DNA from: Pseudoclavibacter endophyticus
GTDB lineage: Bacteria; Actinomycetota; Actinomycetes; Actinomycetales; Microbacteriaceae
Length of the DNA: 64,000 nt
Assembly (NCBI RefSeq): GCF_008831085.1
Contig: NZ_WBJY01000001.1
Coordinates: forward strand, 1-64,000
Direction: 5' to 3'
Shown here piece by piece: positions 1-9,992 of the stretch. The notes beneath the pieces are model-generated. The model made no database searches. It had not been told where the DNA came from and was given only the letters and a program-made list of their open reading frames with translations. Positions within the stretch are counted from its first letter, which is position 1. Every line of letters begins with the position of its first letter. The translations under genes were made by a program, and so were the position numbers.

Positions 1-1433
1 AGATCACCATTGTCGGCGACGACCTCGTCGAACCCATCAGGACCGGTCAGCCTCCAGACCGAACCCGCGAGCAGGTCGGACGACACACCATCGACCTTCG
101 ACCACACCACCGAACCGACGCCTTGACAGGAGGTGGTGCGACTACCGCTCCAGGGGAAGGCATGGTGCTCGATCGCTAGTCCAAGCTGTGTGTCGATTGC
201 GATGAGCGAAACATCTCCACCGGTCAGCAGCCTGCCGTTGGTGCTGACGTTGAGTGTAACGTCCGCGTTCGGGCTGATAATCGACCCGAGGCTCTGTGCT
301 GCGGCTTCGTCCTGGAAAGGTCCGATGCCCGGCACCGTGTCACCGTTGACGTCGACACGGCTGGTCTCGGTTCCGGTCCCACCCGCGATCGTCAGGGAGT
401 TCGCTTCGCCGTAGTTGAACAGAACAGCGGCTGACGCGGTGGCGAACTCGGTAGGTGTCGCGAACGGGTCATGGACGTCTACCCCGTTGAAGAGGGTGCG
501 CCACCCCTGCCGAAAGGAAATGTCCGTTCCTGTCACATTGACCGCCACGGATGCACCGGCAGGGATTCCTTCGAAAGCAAACGAGACACCGCTCTTGCTC
601 TGCGCGTACTGAGTCAGTGCTTCGCCGTCGAGATTGAACACCTGAAGTGACGATGTTCCATCTCCAGTGAATGTCACCATGGCTTCGTTTTCGACATGAA
701 CGGTGCTCACGACCTCGCCTGGGTACCAGGTCGACGTGATGTCGCCGTCAGGTGCATCCCCGATGACGGTGGATCCCGTCGCCGGAACGCTCATCAGTTC
801 TGTTGAGAGAGCATCGACCCGTTCATTGAACTGCGTGTAGTCGACAGGAGCGCCACCATTGCCGGGGTACACGGCCTGAAGAGCCGCGTCTCCGAGCCCG
901 TACTGTATCGGGGCCGCGGCGTTCAGCCCGCGACGGAATTCAGGACCTTCGGCGACTCCGCCGACGCGACCGTTTGCCGGGACGTCCATGAAGTCGCTCC
1001 CCGAGAAAACGAACGGCGGGGTCTGGCCCGGGTCGGTGCGCGTATTTCCACCAACGGCGAGAGCGTCCGCGTCCGGATACGGCCATTGACCCGACCCCAT
1101 TCCGACCTGCCCGAAAGAGAACCCCCCGGCAATGCCGGTCGCATCGACATCCCCGACAACTACCGTGAGGCCCTCCGTCTCAGAGGTCCGGCCCGATATC
1201 GTCAGATTTCCGCCAGAGTACAATGAAACGTTCGCATCCCGCCCCGTCAGCGTCTCAATGCCGCCCCAGACGGGGTTTGCCGGGCACTGCGTGGACTCAG
1301 CTGCGCTCACGGGCGCGGCGCCGAGCAGCTGGATAGGACTGACAAGTGGCACCGCAACGGCCGCGATAGACGCGGCCAGTATCCCCCCGAGATTTCGCCT
1401 GACACGCAGTCGGCGACTTTGCAACTGTGGCAT
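1..1433 (-). CDS. Secreted choice-of-anchor A family adhesin-like protein, 3' part outside window
   Basis: The frame is open from an ATG at 1433 (Shine-Dalgarno AAGGA about 7 nt upstream) to the window edge, so about 477 residues are visible and the C-terminus is missing. A basic N-terminus and hydrophobic stretch (about residues 10-45, ending near PVSAAES) form a signal peptide. The next about 380 residues match the choice-of-anchor A layout as I remember it: GGNLTISGRTSETEGLTVVV-like strands, then NVTGTDISF, LFNYGEANSLTI, GSIISPNADVTLN and finally HHAFPWSG. The visible end (SVVWSKVDG, LAGSVWRLTGPDG) looks like a SpaA/prealbumin-like pilin domain. Such proteins usually end in an LPXTG sortase signal, which would lie beyond the edge. 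Its likely role is surface attachment. This reading is based on motif resemblance only. Confidence 0.8.
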   Translation of the reverse strand, partial: MPQLQSRRLRVRRNLGGILAASIAAVAVPLVSPIQLLGAAPVSAAESTQCPANPVWGGIETLTGRDANVSLYSGGNLTISGRTSETEGLTVVVGDVDATGIAGGFSFGQVGMGSGQWPYPDADALAVGGNTRTDPGQTPPFVFSGSDFMDVPANGRVGGVAEGPEFRRGLNAAAPIQYGLGDAALQAVYPGNGGAPVDYTQFNERVDALSTELMSVPATGSTVIGDAPDGDITSTWYPGEVVSTVHVENEAMVTFTGDGTSSLQVFNLDGEALTQYAQSKSGVSFAFEGIPAGASVAVNVTGTDISFRQGWRTLFNGVDVHDPFATPTEFATASAAVLFNYGEANSLTIAGGTGTETSRVDVNGDTVPGIGPFQDEAAAQSLGSIISPNADVTLNVSTNGRLLTGGDVSLIAIDTQLGLAIEHHAFPWSGSRTTSCQGVGSVVWSKVDGVSSDLLAGSVWRLTGPDGFDEVVADNGD

Positions 1434-1770
1434 GGTTCTTTCCTTTTCTGGCGTATCGAGGAGCCGCGGCGACTTTCATGCCCGACGCGGCCTTCATGCT
1501 GAAAATAGCCGAACCGAACGGTGGATCTGCGTTTCTCACCCGCCCCTCACCCTTCGGCGCACCTCGAACCAGTTCGGCGTCGCCGCGAGCCGCTCGTGGC
1601 ACGGTGGGTGCTCCGTCTCTGCGTCCCGTCGGAGACAAGGAAACGTACGCCAGAAGTGCCGCGCAACTCCGATATCGTCAGGCCGTCACATTGCATGAGT
1701 CACCGTCGACCGTGACGAGCGTTGGCGCCGATTCTTGGGGACGCTGGCGCACGAGCTCGAAGGGAATACC
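1434..1770. other. Intergenic region between the adhesin gene and a decayed transporter
   Basis: No convincing gene is seen on either strand. The several overlapping frames lack start signals and protein-like composition. The segment must hold the promoter of the minus-strand adhesin gene, but no clear -10/-35 pair was found. Confidence 0.5.
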
Positions 1771-2160
1771 GTGCTATCTCGGTGGCAGGTCACGAAGATC
1801 AACGTCGCGAAATTGTTCGTGCTTGCCGCGCTCGTCCCGCCGGCGACTGTCGGCATTGCGCAACGCGCGGGTCTCATCGCACCAGGTTCGGAAGTCGCCG
1901 TTGTCGGGACCGTCGGAGCGCTCGGATCCATCGGCGCCGTCGCCGGTGCTATCGCTTTCGGATTCGCGGCAGATCGCTGCCGCGCGACCCCGCAACGACG
2001 GTGGGGAATCACCGCATTCGCGACGGTCGTGGCGCTGGTGGGCTTCTGCACACTGGTCACAGCTGAAGGCGTCTGGATCCTGGGCCTCGGCTGGCTTCTG
2101 GCCGAGGGTGGCGCGTCCGGTGCAATGGCCATTCTGCGCGCGCTCCTGACACACGTCGAC
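1771..2160 (+). pseudogene. Remnant of an MFS-type transporter (N-terminal third only)
   Basis: From a GTG at 1771, preceded by AAGGGA, about 130 residues read like the start of a major facilitator transporter. There are hydrophobic segments around AKLFVLAALVPPATVG, VVGTVGALGSIGAVAGAIAF and TAFATVVALVGFCTLV. A basic cytoplasmic loop (GFAADRCRATPQRRWG) resembles MFS motif A. After about position 2155 the frame becomes a charged, non-membrane sequence and runs into tRNA-Leu. A full transporter has about 400 residues and 12 helices, so this is a deletion remnant. From 2161 to 2397 nothing recognisable remains. No intact partner gene lies nearby. Confidence 0.6.
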
Positions 2161-2397
2161 GCGCGGACGCGACGATTCCGCCCACCGGCGATACGGAGTG
2201 GCATCGTCGCCAGACTCGAGGGCCGCGAACCGGACGTCGTGGCCGGCCTGACCAGCACCCATCCGCCAGCAGTGAACCTTGACGCCCTCGACATGCCGGC
2301 CGGGCTGATCAATGCCTGGCACGTCGCGCCGTCGTTGGCATACACGAAAAGCCCTGGGCCGCGACTCGCTTCTCAACGATGTCGCGACTCAGGACAG

Positions 2398-2484
2398 TGG
2401 TGCGCAAGGGGGGAGTTGAACCCCCACGCCCTTTCGGGCACACGGACCTGAACCGTGCGCGTCTGCCTATTCCGCCACTTGCGC
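2398..2484 (-). tRNA. tRNA-Leu (anticodon CAG)
   Basis: The minus strand folds as a class II tRNA. The acceptor GCGCAAG pairs with CTTGCGC. The anticodon stem CACGG/CCGTG encloses loop TTCAGGT with anticodon CAG. There is a long variable arm (TGCCCGAAAGGGCGT) and a T-stem GGGGG/CCCCC with loop TTCAACT. The discriminator A at 2401 is followed by an encoded CCA (2398-2400). A tRNA-Leu beside fhaA is also found in Mycobacterium, so this is conserved synteny. Confidence 0.96.
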
Positions 2485-2496
2485 GCTAACCCCGAG

Positions 2497-2502
2497 AGGC
2501 TA
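2497..2502 (-). promoter_or_regulatory. Putative -10 element for tRNA-Leu
   Basis: The minus strand reads TAGCCT (TANNNT consensus), 12 nt upstream of the mature tRNA 5' end. No clear -35 is seen, as is common in actinobacteria. Confidence 0.4.
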
Positions 2503-2739
2503 GCACGAACCCGCCCGCCGCGCGACGCAGCCGATGCGCCGACTCCCGCCCGCGGGCTCCCCCGCACGCTCCGAAACTGCGATTTCGGCGCGTTGCGGAT
2601 ACGATGCCCTCAGCCTCCGCGGGCTGTTCGGCGCCCTGTCGCGCACCCGCACCGGGCACGAGGGGACAGCCGAGTCGACAGGAGTTCGACGAGGACGTCC
2701 ACGCCATCGCCCGGCAACACGTGCAAGACCAGGAGATAC

Positions 2740-3453
2740 GTGGGAATTCTCGATCGGCTCGAGCGAGGTCTCGAGCGCCTCTTCAACGGGGCGTTCGCAA
2801 AGACCTTCCGTTCCGGGCTGCAGCCGGTCGAGATCACGGCGGCGCTCAAGCGGGAGCTCGACACGCGCGCGCAGGTCGTGACGCGTGACCGCATCCTCGC
2901 GCCGAACCGCTTTCACGTGCTGCTGAATCCCGCGGACTACGAACGCATGTCGAGCCACGGGTCCGCCCTGACCGACGAGCTCTACCGCGTCGTCGAACGC
3001 CATGCCCAGCAGCAGGGGTACCAGTTCACCGGCGGCCTCAGCATCAAGCTCCTGGAAGACGACTCGATCTCGGTCGGCCGCTGCGAGATCGAGTCTCGCA
3101 GCGTGCAGGGCCAGGTGGTGTGGACGCCCGTGCTCGACGTCGACGGCGAGCGCTTCCACCTGCGCGTCGGGTCGACCACGATCGGCCGTGGCGCCGAGGC
3201 CGACATCACCCTCGCCGGTTCGGGCGCGTCTCGGCGGCACGCCGAAGTGGTGTGGGACGGGCAGCGGGCGGGTATCCGCGACCTCGGCTCGACCAACGGC
3301 ACGCTGCTGGCGGGGCGTCGCGTCTCGCGCGCGACGCTTGAACCGGATGCGGTGATCGAGATCGCGGGGCAGCGCCTCATATTCCGTGTGGTGCCGCAGG
3401 CGCCGCCGAGCGACGAGACCGGGTTCATCCCCAGCCAGCGAGGACGACAGTGA
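2740..3453 (+). CDS. fhaA: FHA domain protein FhaA with DUF3662
   Basis: FhaA is a phosphothreonine-reading scaffold of cell-wall synthesis, acting in the cytoplasm downstream of PknA/PknB. The GTG at 2740 is preferred because AGGAGA lies 4 nt upstream and the protein then begins MGILDRLERGLERLF, the normal start of the DUF3662 domain (about residues 1-115). Longer in-frame starts would overlap tRNA-Leu. The C-terminal FHA domain (about residues 140-225) shows the phosphopeptide-binding signature: IGRG, SRRHAEV and DLGSTNGT. The protein is 237 aa, with a much shorter linker than the roughly 500-residue mycobacterial FhaA. It is the first gene of a seven-gene operon, and its stop overlaps the fhaB start. 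Confidence 0.95.
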   Translation: MGILDRLERGLERLFNGAFAKTFRSGLQPVEITAALKRELDTRAQVVTRDRILAPNRFHVLLNPADYERMSSHGSALTDELYRVVERHAQQQGYQFTGGLSIKLLEDDSISVGRCEIESRSVQGQVVWTPVLDVDGERFHLRVGSTTIGRGAEADITLAGSGASRRHAEVVWDGQRAGIRDLGSTNGTLLAGRRVSRATLEPDAVIEIAGQRLIFRVVPQAPPSDETGFIPSQRGRQ

Positions 3454-4010
3454 CGAGTGAACTGACCCTGTTGGTCCTGCGGCTCGCGTTCCTCGCCGTG
3501 CTGTGGATCTTCGTGTTCTCGATCATCTACGCGCTTCGCAGCGACCTCTTCGGTACCCGCGCAAGCGAGTACCAGCGCCGGGTCGAGGCCCAATCGCGCC
3601 AGCAGACCTTCGCGGGAGCCGAGAACAGGCCGCTGCCCGCCGCTGCGGGCGGTGCACCCGCAGCGGCGCCGGCCCCGGCCGGTGCACCGCGACCTCAGGG
3701 GAATGCGACTGCTGCTCCTCCGCGCAAGGCCCGCATCCACCTCACCTCCGGCCCCAAGCGAGGCACCGAAGTGCTGCTCGGCGACGAGCCCCTCACGATC
3801 GGTCGTGCGCCGGATAGCGGGCTCGTCATCCAGGACGACTACACGTCGACTCGGCACGCCCGCATCGAGCGCCAGGGAACCGCCTGGCGCATCGTCGACC
3901 TCGACTCCACGAATGGCACCTACCTCGCCGGCAGTCGCGTGACCGGCTCGGCGGAGCTCCCCGCCGGCACGCCGGTTCGCATCGGCACGACCACCTTCGA
4001 GCTGCGCTGA
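3450..4010 (+). CDS. fhaB: FHA domain membrane protein FhaB (FipA-like)
   Basis: The GTG start overlaps the fhaA stop (GTGA), showing translational coupling. Residues about 5-28 form one transmembrane helix (LVLRLAFLAVLWIFVFSII). An Ala/Pro-rich linker follows, then a C-terminal FHA domain (about residues 95-186) with IGRAPDS, TSTRHARI and DLDSTNGTYL, the residues that bind phosphothreonine. In mycobacteria the homologue links PknA/PknB signalling to septal proteins. Length (186 aa) and order are normal for the family. Confidence 0.95.
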   Translation: MTSELTLLVLRLAFLAVLWIFVFSIIYALRSDLFGTRASEYQRRVEAQSRQQTFAGAENRPLPAAAGGAPAAAPAPAGAPRPQGNATAAPPRKARIHLTSGPKRGTEVLLGDEPLTIGRAPDSGLVIQDDYTSTRHARIERQGTAWRIVDLDSTNGTYLAGSRVTGSAELPAGTPVRIGTTTFELR

Positions 4011-4011
4011 C

Positions 4012-5259
4012 ATGCCGGTCATTTCCCGCGGTGACGCCGTGTCACACGTCGGTCGGGTCAGGTCGAACAACCAGGACTCGGCCTACGTCGGCAACCATGT
4101 CTTCATGGTCGCCGATGGCATGGGCGGCCACGCGGGCGGCGACGTCGCGAGCGCGATCGCGGTCAAGCACGTCGCCGAGCACGAGCGCGACTTCCCGACC
4201 ATCGACGATGCCGAGGTCGGCCTCTCCAACCTCTTCGCCGAGGGCAACCGTCTCATCGCCGACGCCGTGGACGAGCACACCGAGCTGCGGGGCATGGGAA
4301 CGACCGCGTGCGCGATCACGCTCGTCGGCGACTCGATCGTCATGGGCCACATCGGCGACTCCCGCATCTATCGGCTGCACGACGGCGAGTTCACCCAGGA
4401 GAGCGTCGACCACACCTTCGTGCAGCGCCTCGTCGACGCCGGTCGAATCACGCCGGAGGAGGCGCTCGTCCATCCGCGCCGCTCCGTGCTCATGCGCGTG
4501 CTCGGCGACGTCGAGACCGACCTCGAGGTCGACACCATGGTCGCCCCGGCCGTGCCGGGCGACCGGTGGCTGCTGTGCTCCGACGGACTCTCGAGCTATG
4601 TCGACGACGAGCACATCGTCGAGGTGCTCTCGCGGGCGGGCCAGTCGAGCCGCGAGACCTGTGACGATCTCGTCCAGCTCGCGCTCGACAACGGCGCGCC
4701 GGATAACGTCACGGTCGTCGTGGTTGAGGTCGGTGAGACCCCGGTCGAGGACCTGCAACCGAAGATGGTCGGATCGGCCGCCAACCCGCTGCGTTACACC
4801 TCACGGCGGCAGAAGCGGCATTCGCAGTTGCTGCCGTCGATCCTGCATCCCCTGCGCCGGCAGCCGAAGCCGGAAGACGAGGAGTTCATCCCGCCGTCGG
4901 ACGAGTTCCTCGAGCAGCTCATCAAGGAAGACCGTCAGCGCAAGCGGCGCAGGCAACTCACGTGGCTGGCCGCCGTCATCCTGCTCGTCGGCGCGATCGC
5001 GGGCGCGAGTTGGCTCGCCTACGAATGGACGCAGACGCAATACTTCGTCGCCGAGCACGAGGGCAACGTCGCGATCTACCAGGGCGTGCAACAGAACCTC
5101 GGTCCGTTCGAACTCCACCACGTCGTGGAGGTGACCGACATCCCGGTCGGTACGCTCCCCACGTACCAGCAGATCCAAGTGCTGCAGACGATCAGTGCTC
5201 CAGGTTATGACGAAGCGCTCGCGATCGTCGAGAGGTTGCAAAATGTCGCAAGCGGGTAG
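4012..5259 (+). CDS. pstP: PP2C-family Ser/Thr protein phosphatase PstP
   Basis: PstP is the membrane-anchored, metal-dependent phosphatase that reverses PknA/PknB phosphorylation. The catalytic domain (about residues 5-240) shows the PP2C metal motif ADGMGGHAGG (Asp35, Gly36), plus RGMGTT-like, GDSRIY, LCSDGL and GAPDNVTVVVV blocks. After a basic, Pro/Glu-rich linker comes one helix (about residues 310-332, WLAAVILLVGAIAGASWL), then a short extracellular domain of about 80 residues. The gene follows fhaB by 1 nt and overlaps the next gene by 17 nt. It is probably co-transcribed with the whole operon. Confidence 0.96.
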   Translation: MPVISRGDAVSHVGRVRSNNQDSAYVGNHVFMVADGMGGHAGGDVASAIAVKHVAEHERDFPTIDDAEVGLSNLFAEGNRLIADAVDEHTELRGMGTTACAITLVGDSIVMGHIGDSRIYRLHDGEFTQESVDHTFVQRLVDAGRITPEEALVHPRRSVLMRVLGDVETDLEVDTMVAPAVPGDRWLLCSDGLSSYVDDEHIVEVLSRAGQSSRETCDDLVQLALDNGAPDNVTVVVVEVGETPVEDLQPKMVGSAANPLRYTSRRQKRHSQLLPSILHPLRRQPKPEDEEFIPPSDEFLEQLIKEDRQRKRRRQLTWLAAVILLVGAIAGASWLAYEWTQTQYFVAEHEGNVAIYQGVQQNLGPFELHHVVEVTDIPVGTLPTYQQIQVLQTISAPGYDEALAIVERLQNVASG

Positions 5260-6649
5260 TGCGCCGGCGCAGGGCACGGACGTGCGCTCGACCGGCAGCG
5301 AGCGCGTGCTGCGGCGCCCCGGTTCCCAGGGCCTGCGCAACATGGAGCTGGGCCTGCTCGTCTTCGCCGCGTTCATCAACTTCGCGGCGATCCTGCTGGT
5401 GCAGCTCGGCGTGCGCGGCACCTTCGATTTCAACGTGCTCACGCTCTCGGGCATCATCACGGCGCTGACGATCGGCGTGCACCTCGTGCTGCGCTTCCGC
5501 GCCCCCCAGGCCGACCCGTTCATCCTGCCGATCTCGGCCGTGCTCAACGGGCTCGGCATCGCCATGATCTATCGGCTCGACCTCGACGAGGATCTCGGGG
5601 GCGCGTTCCTGACGCCCTCGACCAACCAGATGATCCTCACGGCCGTCGCGGTCGGCTTCGCGATCATCGTGTTGCTCTTCCTCAAGAATCACCGCATCCT
5701 GCAGCGCTACACGTATATCTTCATGGCGCTCGCGATCGTCCTGCTGCTGCTACCGCTCGTACCCGGGCTCGGGGCGCAAGACGTGAACGCGAACGTCTGG
5801 ATCACCATCGCGGGCTTCAGCTTCCAGCCGGGCGAAGTCGCCAAGGTTGCGCTGGCGATCTTCTTCGCGGGATATCTCGTGACGGCGCGCGAGACCCTGT
5901 CGGTCGTCGGCCACAAGTTCCTGTGGATGCGTTTCCCCCGCATCCGCGATTTCGGTCCGATCCTCGTGGTGTGGCTGTTGTGCCTCGGCGTGCTCGCGTT
6001 CCAGCGTGACCTCGGCACCGCGCTGCTGTACTTCGGGCTGTTCCTCGTGATGATGTTCGTCGCCACGGGTCGCTTCAGCTGGATCCTCATCGGCGTCGTG
6101 CTTATCGCGGTCGGCGGCTGGTTCGCCTACTCGACAATGGGGTACGTGGAGTTCCGCGTGCACGCGTGGCTCGATCCCTTCGACCAGGCCATGATCGACG
6201 CCGACGGCGGCAGCTTCCAGCTCGTGCAGGGGCTGTACGGGCTCGCGAACGGCGGGCTGCTCGGTCAGGGCCTCGGGCAGGGCCGCCCCGGTGACACCCC
6301 GCTCGCGTCGAGCGACTTCATCGTCGCGGCGCTCGGCGAAGAGCTCGGGCTCGCGGGTCTGTTCGTCATCTTCAGCCTGTTCGCGATCCTCGTGGCCCGC
6401 GGCTTCCGCATCGGCCACCAGGGCCTCGACGACTTCGGGCGCCTGCTTGCGTCGGGCCTGAGCTTCCTCATCGCCCTGCAGGTCTTCATCGTGGTCGGCG
6501 GGGTCACGCGCGTGATTCCGCTCACCGGTCTCACGATGCCGTTTATGGCGGCCGGCGGATCGAGCCTGCTCACCAACTGGATCATCGTGGCGATCCTGCT
6601 GCGCCTCAGCGATACGGTCCGTCGCACACCCACGGAGGTGCACGCATGA
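5243..6649 (+). CDS. rodA: SEDS-family peptidoglycan glycosyltransferase (RodA/FtsW type)
   Basis: This polytopic membrane enzyme polymerises lipid II with its partner transpeptidase PbpA encoded next. The ATG at 5243 (GAGAGG about 8 nt upstream) gives 468 residues. It overlaps the pstP end by 17 nt. At least ten hydrophobic helices are visible. The SEDS core includes ALLYFGLF, HAWLDPF (with the catalytic-loop Asp) and the conserved SDFIVAALGEELG loop after GLLGQGLGQG. Location in the fha-pkn operon and pairing with PbpA favour the RodA role in lateral or polar growth rather than FtsW. Motifs alone do not separate them. Confidence 0.93.
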   Translation: MSQAGSAPAQGTDVRSTGSERVLRRPGSQGLRNMELGLLVFAAFINFAAILLVQLGVRGTFDFNVLTLSGIITALTIGVHLVLRFRAPQADPFILPISAVLNGLGIAMIYRLDLDEDLGGAFLTPSTNQMILTAVAVGFAIIVLLFLKNHRILQRYTYIFMALAIVLLLLPLVPGLGAQDVNANVWITIAGFSFQPGEVAKVALAIFFAGYLVTARETLSVVGHKFLWMRFPRIRDFGPILVVWLLCLGVLAFQRDLGTALLYFGLFLVMMFVATGRFSWILIGVVLIAVGGWFAYSTMGYVEFRVHAWLDPFDQAMIDADGGSFQLVQGLYGLANGGLLGQGLGQGRPGDTPLASSDFIVAALGEELGLAGLFVIFSLFAILVARGFRIGHQGLDDFGRLLASGLSFLIALQVFIVVGGVTRVIPLTGLTMPFMAAGGSSLLTNWIIVAILLRLSDTVRRTPTEVHA

Positions 6650-8106
6650 GTCAGCATCTGCGGATCGTCGGGGCCGTCGTGCTCGTGATGTTCCTGTCGC
6701 TCTTCACGTCGACGACGATCATCCAGGTGGTCGCGGAGCGCGAACTCAACGAGGACCCGCGCAACTACCGCACCGTGGTCGCGAACTACGAGATCCAGCG
6801 CGGCCCGATCCTCGTCGACGGAGTGCCCATCGCCTACTCGGTGCCGATCGAGAGCGACTACCAGTACCAGCGCACGTACGCTGAGGGGGAGCTCTACTCG
6901 GCGCTGACCGGCTACTACACGTACGGCCTCGGGTCGGCGGGCATCGAGCACGCCATGAACCCCGAACTCTCGGCCAGCAGCGACGCGCAGTTCTTCTCGG
7001 GGCTCGCGGGCCTGTTCACGGGGCAGACGCCGGCGGGCGCGGCGGTCGAGCTGACGGTCGACCCGATCGTGCAGCAGGTCGCATGGGACGCCCTCGGTGA
7101 TATGCGCGGATCGGTGATCGCGATCGAGCCGAGCACGGGGGCGATCCTCGGCATGGTGTCAAAGCCGGCCTACGACCCGAACGTGCTCGCGAGCACCGAC
7201 CTCGAAGAGGTCGAGGCCAACTACACCGCACTGCTCAACGCCGACGGCTCGCCGCTCGTGAACTCGGCCATCGGTGGCAACATGAACCCGCCCGGATCGG
7301 TGTTCAAGCTCGTCGTCGCGGCGGCGGCACTCGAGTCGGGGATCACGACACCGGACGGGGAACTGCCGAACCCGGCGACCTGGACCCTGCCGGGCAGCAC
7401 GGCCGTCGTGAACAATCCGACGCACGGGTCGCCATGCGGCCCGGGCGACACCACGACGCTGCGCACGGCGATCGAGTTCTCGTGCAACATCCCCTTCGCG
7501 CAGTTGGCCGTGCAGCTCGGTGCCGGCCGGCTCCGGGACATGGCCGAGGCGCTCGGCTTCAACCACGAGTTCGACGTGCCGCAGACTTCGGCGGCCAGCG
7601 TGTATCCCACGGGCGGCCTCGACGACGCGCAGACCGCGCTGACGGGATTCGGCCAGTTCGACGTGCGAGCGACCCCGCTGCAGATCGCGATGGTGTCGAG
7701 CGCGATCGCCAACGGCGGCGTGGTCATGAATCCCACCTCCGTGGAGCAGGTGCTCACGCCCGAGCTGCAGGAGTTGCAGAGCCAGCAGGTCTCGGAGTAC
7801 GGCCGGGCGTTCAGCCAGCAGACGGCGGATGCGCTCGCGTCGATGATGATCGCCTCCGTGAACAGCGGGGTCGCGAGTAATGCCAGAATTGACGGTGTCG
7901 ATGTTGCCGGCAAGACCGGGACAGCCGAGAACGGTCCCGATGAAGCGTATTCACTTTGGTTCACGGGCTTCGCGGCCTCTGGTGACCGAGAGATCGCGGT
8001 GGCGGTCGTTCTCGAGGATGGTGGCGGCATGGGCCAATCGGGCACCGGCAACGGGCTTGCAGCAACAATCGGCCAGGAAGTGATGAAGGCGGTGCAAGGG
8101 CGATGA
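6646..8106 (+). CDS. pbpA: Class B penicillin-binding protein PbpA (transpeptidase)
   Basis: PbpA cross-links peptidoglycan outside the membrane. An ATGA overlap links it to the rodA stop. Residues about 8-30 are the single membrane anchor ([22 protein letters not shown]). The transpeptidase domain carries all three active-site motifs: Ser218-Val-Phe-Lys221 (SxxK), Ser279-Cys-Asn281 (SxN) and Lys423-Thr-Gly425 (KTG). At 486 aa it matches mycobacterial PbpA and lacks PASTA repeats, unlike the septal PBP FtsI/Pbp3. Its end overlaps the pknA start by 4 nt. Confidence 0.96.
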   Translation: MSQHLRIVGAVVLVMFLSLFTSTTIIQVVAERELNEDPRNYRTVVANYEIQRGPILVDGVPIAYSVPIESDYQYQRTYAEGELYSALTGYYTYGLGSAGIEHAMNPELSASSDAQFFSGLAGLFTGQTPAGAAVELTVDPIVQQVAWDALGDMRGSVIAIEPSTGAILGMVSKPAYDPNVLASTDLEEVEANYTALLNADGSPLVNSAIGGNMNPPGSVFKLVVAAAALESGITTPDGELPNPATWTLPGSTAVVNNPTHGSPCGPGDTTTLRTAIEFSCNIPFAQLAVQLGAGRLRDMAEALGFNHEFDVPQTSAASVYPTGGLDDAQTALTGFGQFDVRATPLQIAMVSSAIANGGVVMNPTSVEQVLTPELQELQSQQVSEYGRAFSQQTADALASMMIASVNSGVASNARIDGVDVAGKTGTAENGPDEAYSLWFTGFAASGDREIAVAVVLEDGGGMGQSGTGNGLAATIGQEVMKAVQGR

Positions 8107-9992
8107 GACCTTCCCAGGGTGTCTCTCTCGGTGATCGGTATCAGCTCAACTCCCGCATCGCGATCGGGGGGATGGGTGAGGTCTGGGACGCGACCGATCA
8201 GGTGATCGGGCGCACCGTCGCCATCAAGATCCTCAAAGACGAATACATGGGCGACCCCGGCTTCCTCGAGCGTTTCCGCGCCGAGGCCCGTCACGCGGCG
8301 CTCGTCAACCACGAGGGCATCGCCAACGTCTATGACTACGGCGAGGACAACGGCTCCGCCTATCTCGTCATGGAACTCGTTCCGGGCGAGGCGCTCTCGA
8401 ACATCCTCGAACGCGAACGAGTGCTGCCGGCGGCCCAGGTGATGGACATCGTCGCGCAGACGGCGTCGGCCCTCCACGCCGCGCACGGCGCCGGCCTCGT
8501 GCACCGCGACATCAAGCCGGGAAACCTCCTCATCACGCCCGACGGCCGCGTGAAGATCACCGACTTCGGCATCGCCCGCATTGCGGATCAGGTGCCGCTG
8601 ACGGCGACCGGTCAGGTGATGGGCACCGTGCAGTACCTGTCGCCCGAGCAGGCCTCGGGCCATGCCGCCTCGCCGTCGACCGACATCTACTCGCTCGGCA
8701 TCGTCGCGTACGAGTCGCTCGCCGGGCGGCGCCCGTTCACGGGCGAGTCGCAGGTGGCGATCGCAATGGCGCACATCAACGACGCGCCGCCGCCCCTGCC
8801 GGTGACGGTTCCCGAACCGGTCCGCAATCTCGTGTTCAACGCTCTCGAGAAGGAGCCGAACTCGCGCCCCACGACGGCCGAGGCACTGGGGCGCGCTGCA
8901 CGCGCCCTCCGTGACGGCGACACGCGCCGTGCCGCCACCTTCGTGCCCGCGATCCTCGGCGACCGTCCCGCAGGCCCTGCGACGGCACCCCTCGACCGCA
9001 CCGCGGTGCAGGGCCAGGTCGCCGACGGGCGAACGACCGTGTTCGGCACGGCCGCCGGAGCGGCGGCCGGTGCCGCCGCGGGTGCCGGGCAGTCCGACGG
9101 GGATGCGACGCGCGTCATGGGGCCCGGCGATCAGTCGACCGGGCGGTACGGCGGCGATCTCAACTCCCTGCTCGCCATCGACGAGCCCGGTGGGGATGAC
9201 CAGGAGGGCACGCTCGTCGCGCAGCCCGATGACGCCGAGCCCCGGAAGCGGCCATCGGTCTGGCTCTGGGTGCTCATCGGCGTCGTGGTCCTCCTCCTCA
9301 TCGCGGTCACGTTCCTCGGCATCCAGCTGTTCAACACCAATTCGGCCGAGGACGCGACCCCGACACCGACGGCGACCACGACCGCCACGACCACGCAGAC
9401 GACCACGCAGACCGCGTCGCCGACGGCGACGACCGTGGCGGTCAACGCGGGCGACTTCGTCGGCCTGCCGTACGACGAGGCGGCGGCGGCCGTGCAAGCC
9501 CTCGGCCTGACGCCGGAACGCGTCGATGGCCAGTCGGCCCCGAGCCAGGGCGAGGTCGGCACGGTGCAGAGCGTCAACCCGACGGGCAACGTTCCCATCG
9601 GTTCCACCGTGCAATTGACCGTCTACACCGACATCGCAGACCCGACCACCCCGACCGATACGCCCGCCATCACCGTCAACGGCTCGGGCACGCAGGCCAC
9701 GGCGAACTGGACCTATCAGGCCAACAGTTGCCCCGCGGGTCAGTCGTTCGAGGGCTATGAGGTGCAGGTGTCGGGCGGCTCCGTGCAGGGTGGCGGCCGC
9801 CCTGGCACGAACTCGGTCACCATCGCGATCGACGAGGGGGCAACGGAGGTCACGCTCGCCTACCAGTACTTCTGCGGCGGCACGGCATCGGGCTACTCGC
9901 CGACCGGCACCGCCTCGGTCGCGCAGTTGCCACCGGACAACGGCGACGACGGCACGGAGACGGACGCACCCCCGGAGGGCATCGGCGACTGA
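8103..9992 (+). CDS. pknA: Ser/Thr protein kinase PknA with PASTA and Fn3-like extracellular domains
   Basis: This transmembrane Hanks-type kinase controls growth and division. The kinase domain spans residues 11-270, with a glycine-rich loop (IAIGGMGEV), Lys42, HRDIKPGN (Asp136), DFG (154-156) and an activation loop containing [10 protein letters not shown] disordered Ala/Gly region precedes one helix (386-410). Outside, a Thr-rich stalk leads to one PASTA-like repeat (about 448-508). A second domain (about 520-608) looks beta-sandwich/Fn3-like and has Cys543 and Cys591. Mycobacterial PknA lacks such an ectodomain, so this kinase may sense a wall ligand. The ATGA start overlaps pbpA. A gap of 154 nt separates it from pknB. 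Confidence 0.93.
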   Translation: MRPSQGVSLGDRYQLNSRIAIGGMGEVWDATDQVIGRTVAIKILKDEYMGDPGFLERFRAEARHAALVNHEGIANVYDYGEDNGSAYLVMELVPGEALSNILERERVLPAAQVMDIVAQTASALHAAHGAGLVHRDIKPGNLLITPDGRVKITDFGIARIADQVPLTATGQVMGTVQYLSPEQASGHAASPSTDIYSLGIVAYESLAGRRPFTGESQVAIAMAHINDAPPPLPVTVPEPVRNLVFNALEKEPNSRPTTAEALGRAARALRDGDTRRAATFVPAILGDRPAGPATAPLDRTAVQGQVADGRTTVFGTAAGAAAGAAAGAGQSDGDATRVMGPGDQSTGRYGGDLNSLLAIDEPGGDDQEGTLVAQPDDAEPRKRPSVWLWVLIGVVVLLLIAVTFLGIQLFNTNSAEDATPTPTATTTATTTQTTTQTASPTATTVAVNAGDFVGLPYDEAAAAVQALGLTPERVDGQSAPSQGEVGTVQSVNPTGNVPIGSTVQLTVYTDIADPTTPTDTPAITVNGSGTQATANWTYQANSCPAGQSFEGYEVQVSGGSVQGGGRPGTNSVTIAIDEGATEVTLAYQYFCGGTASGYSPTGTASVAQLPPDNGDDGTETDAPPEGIGD

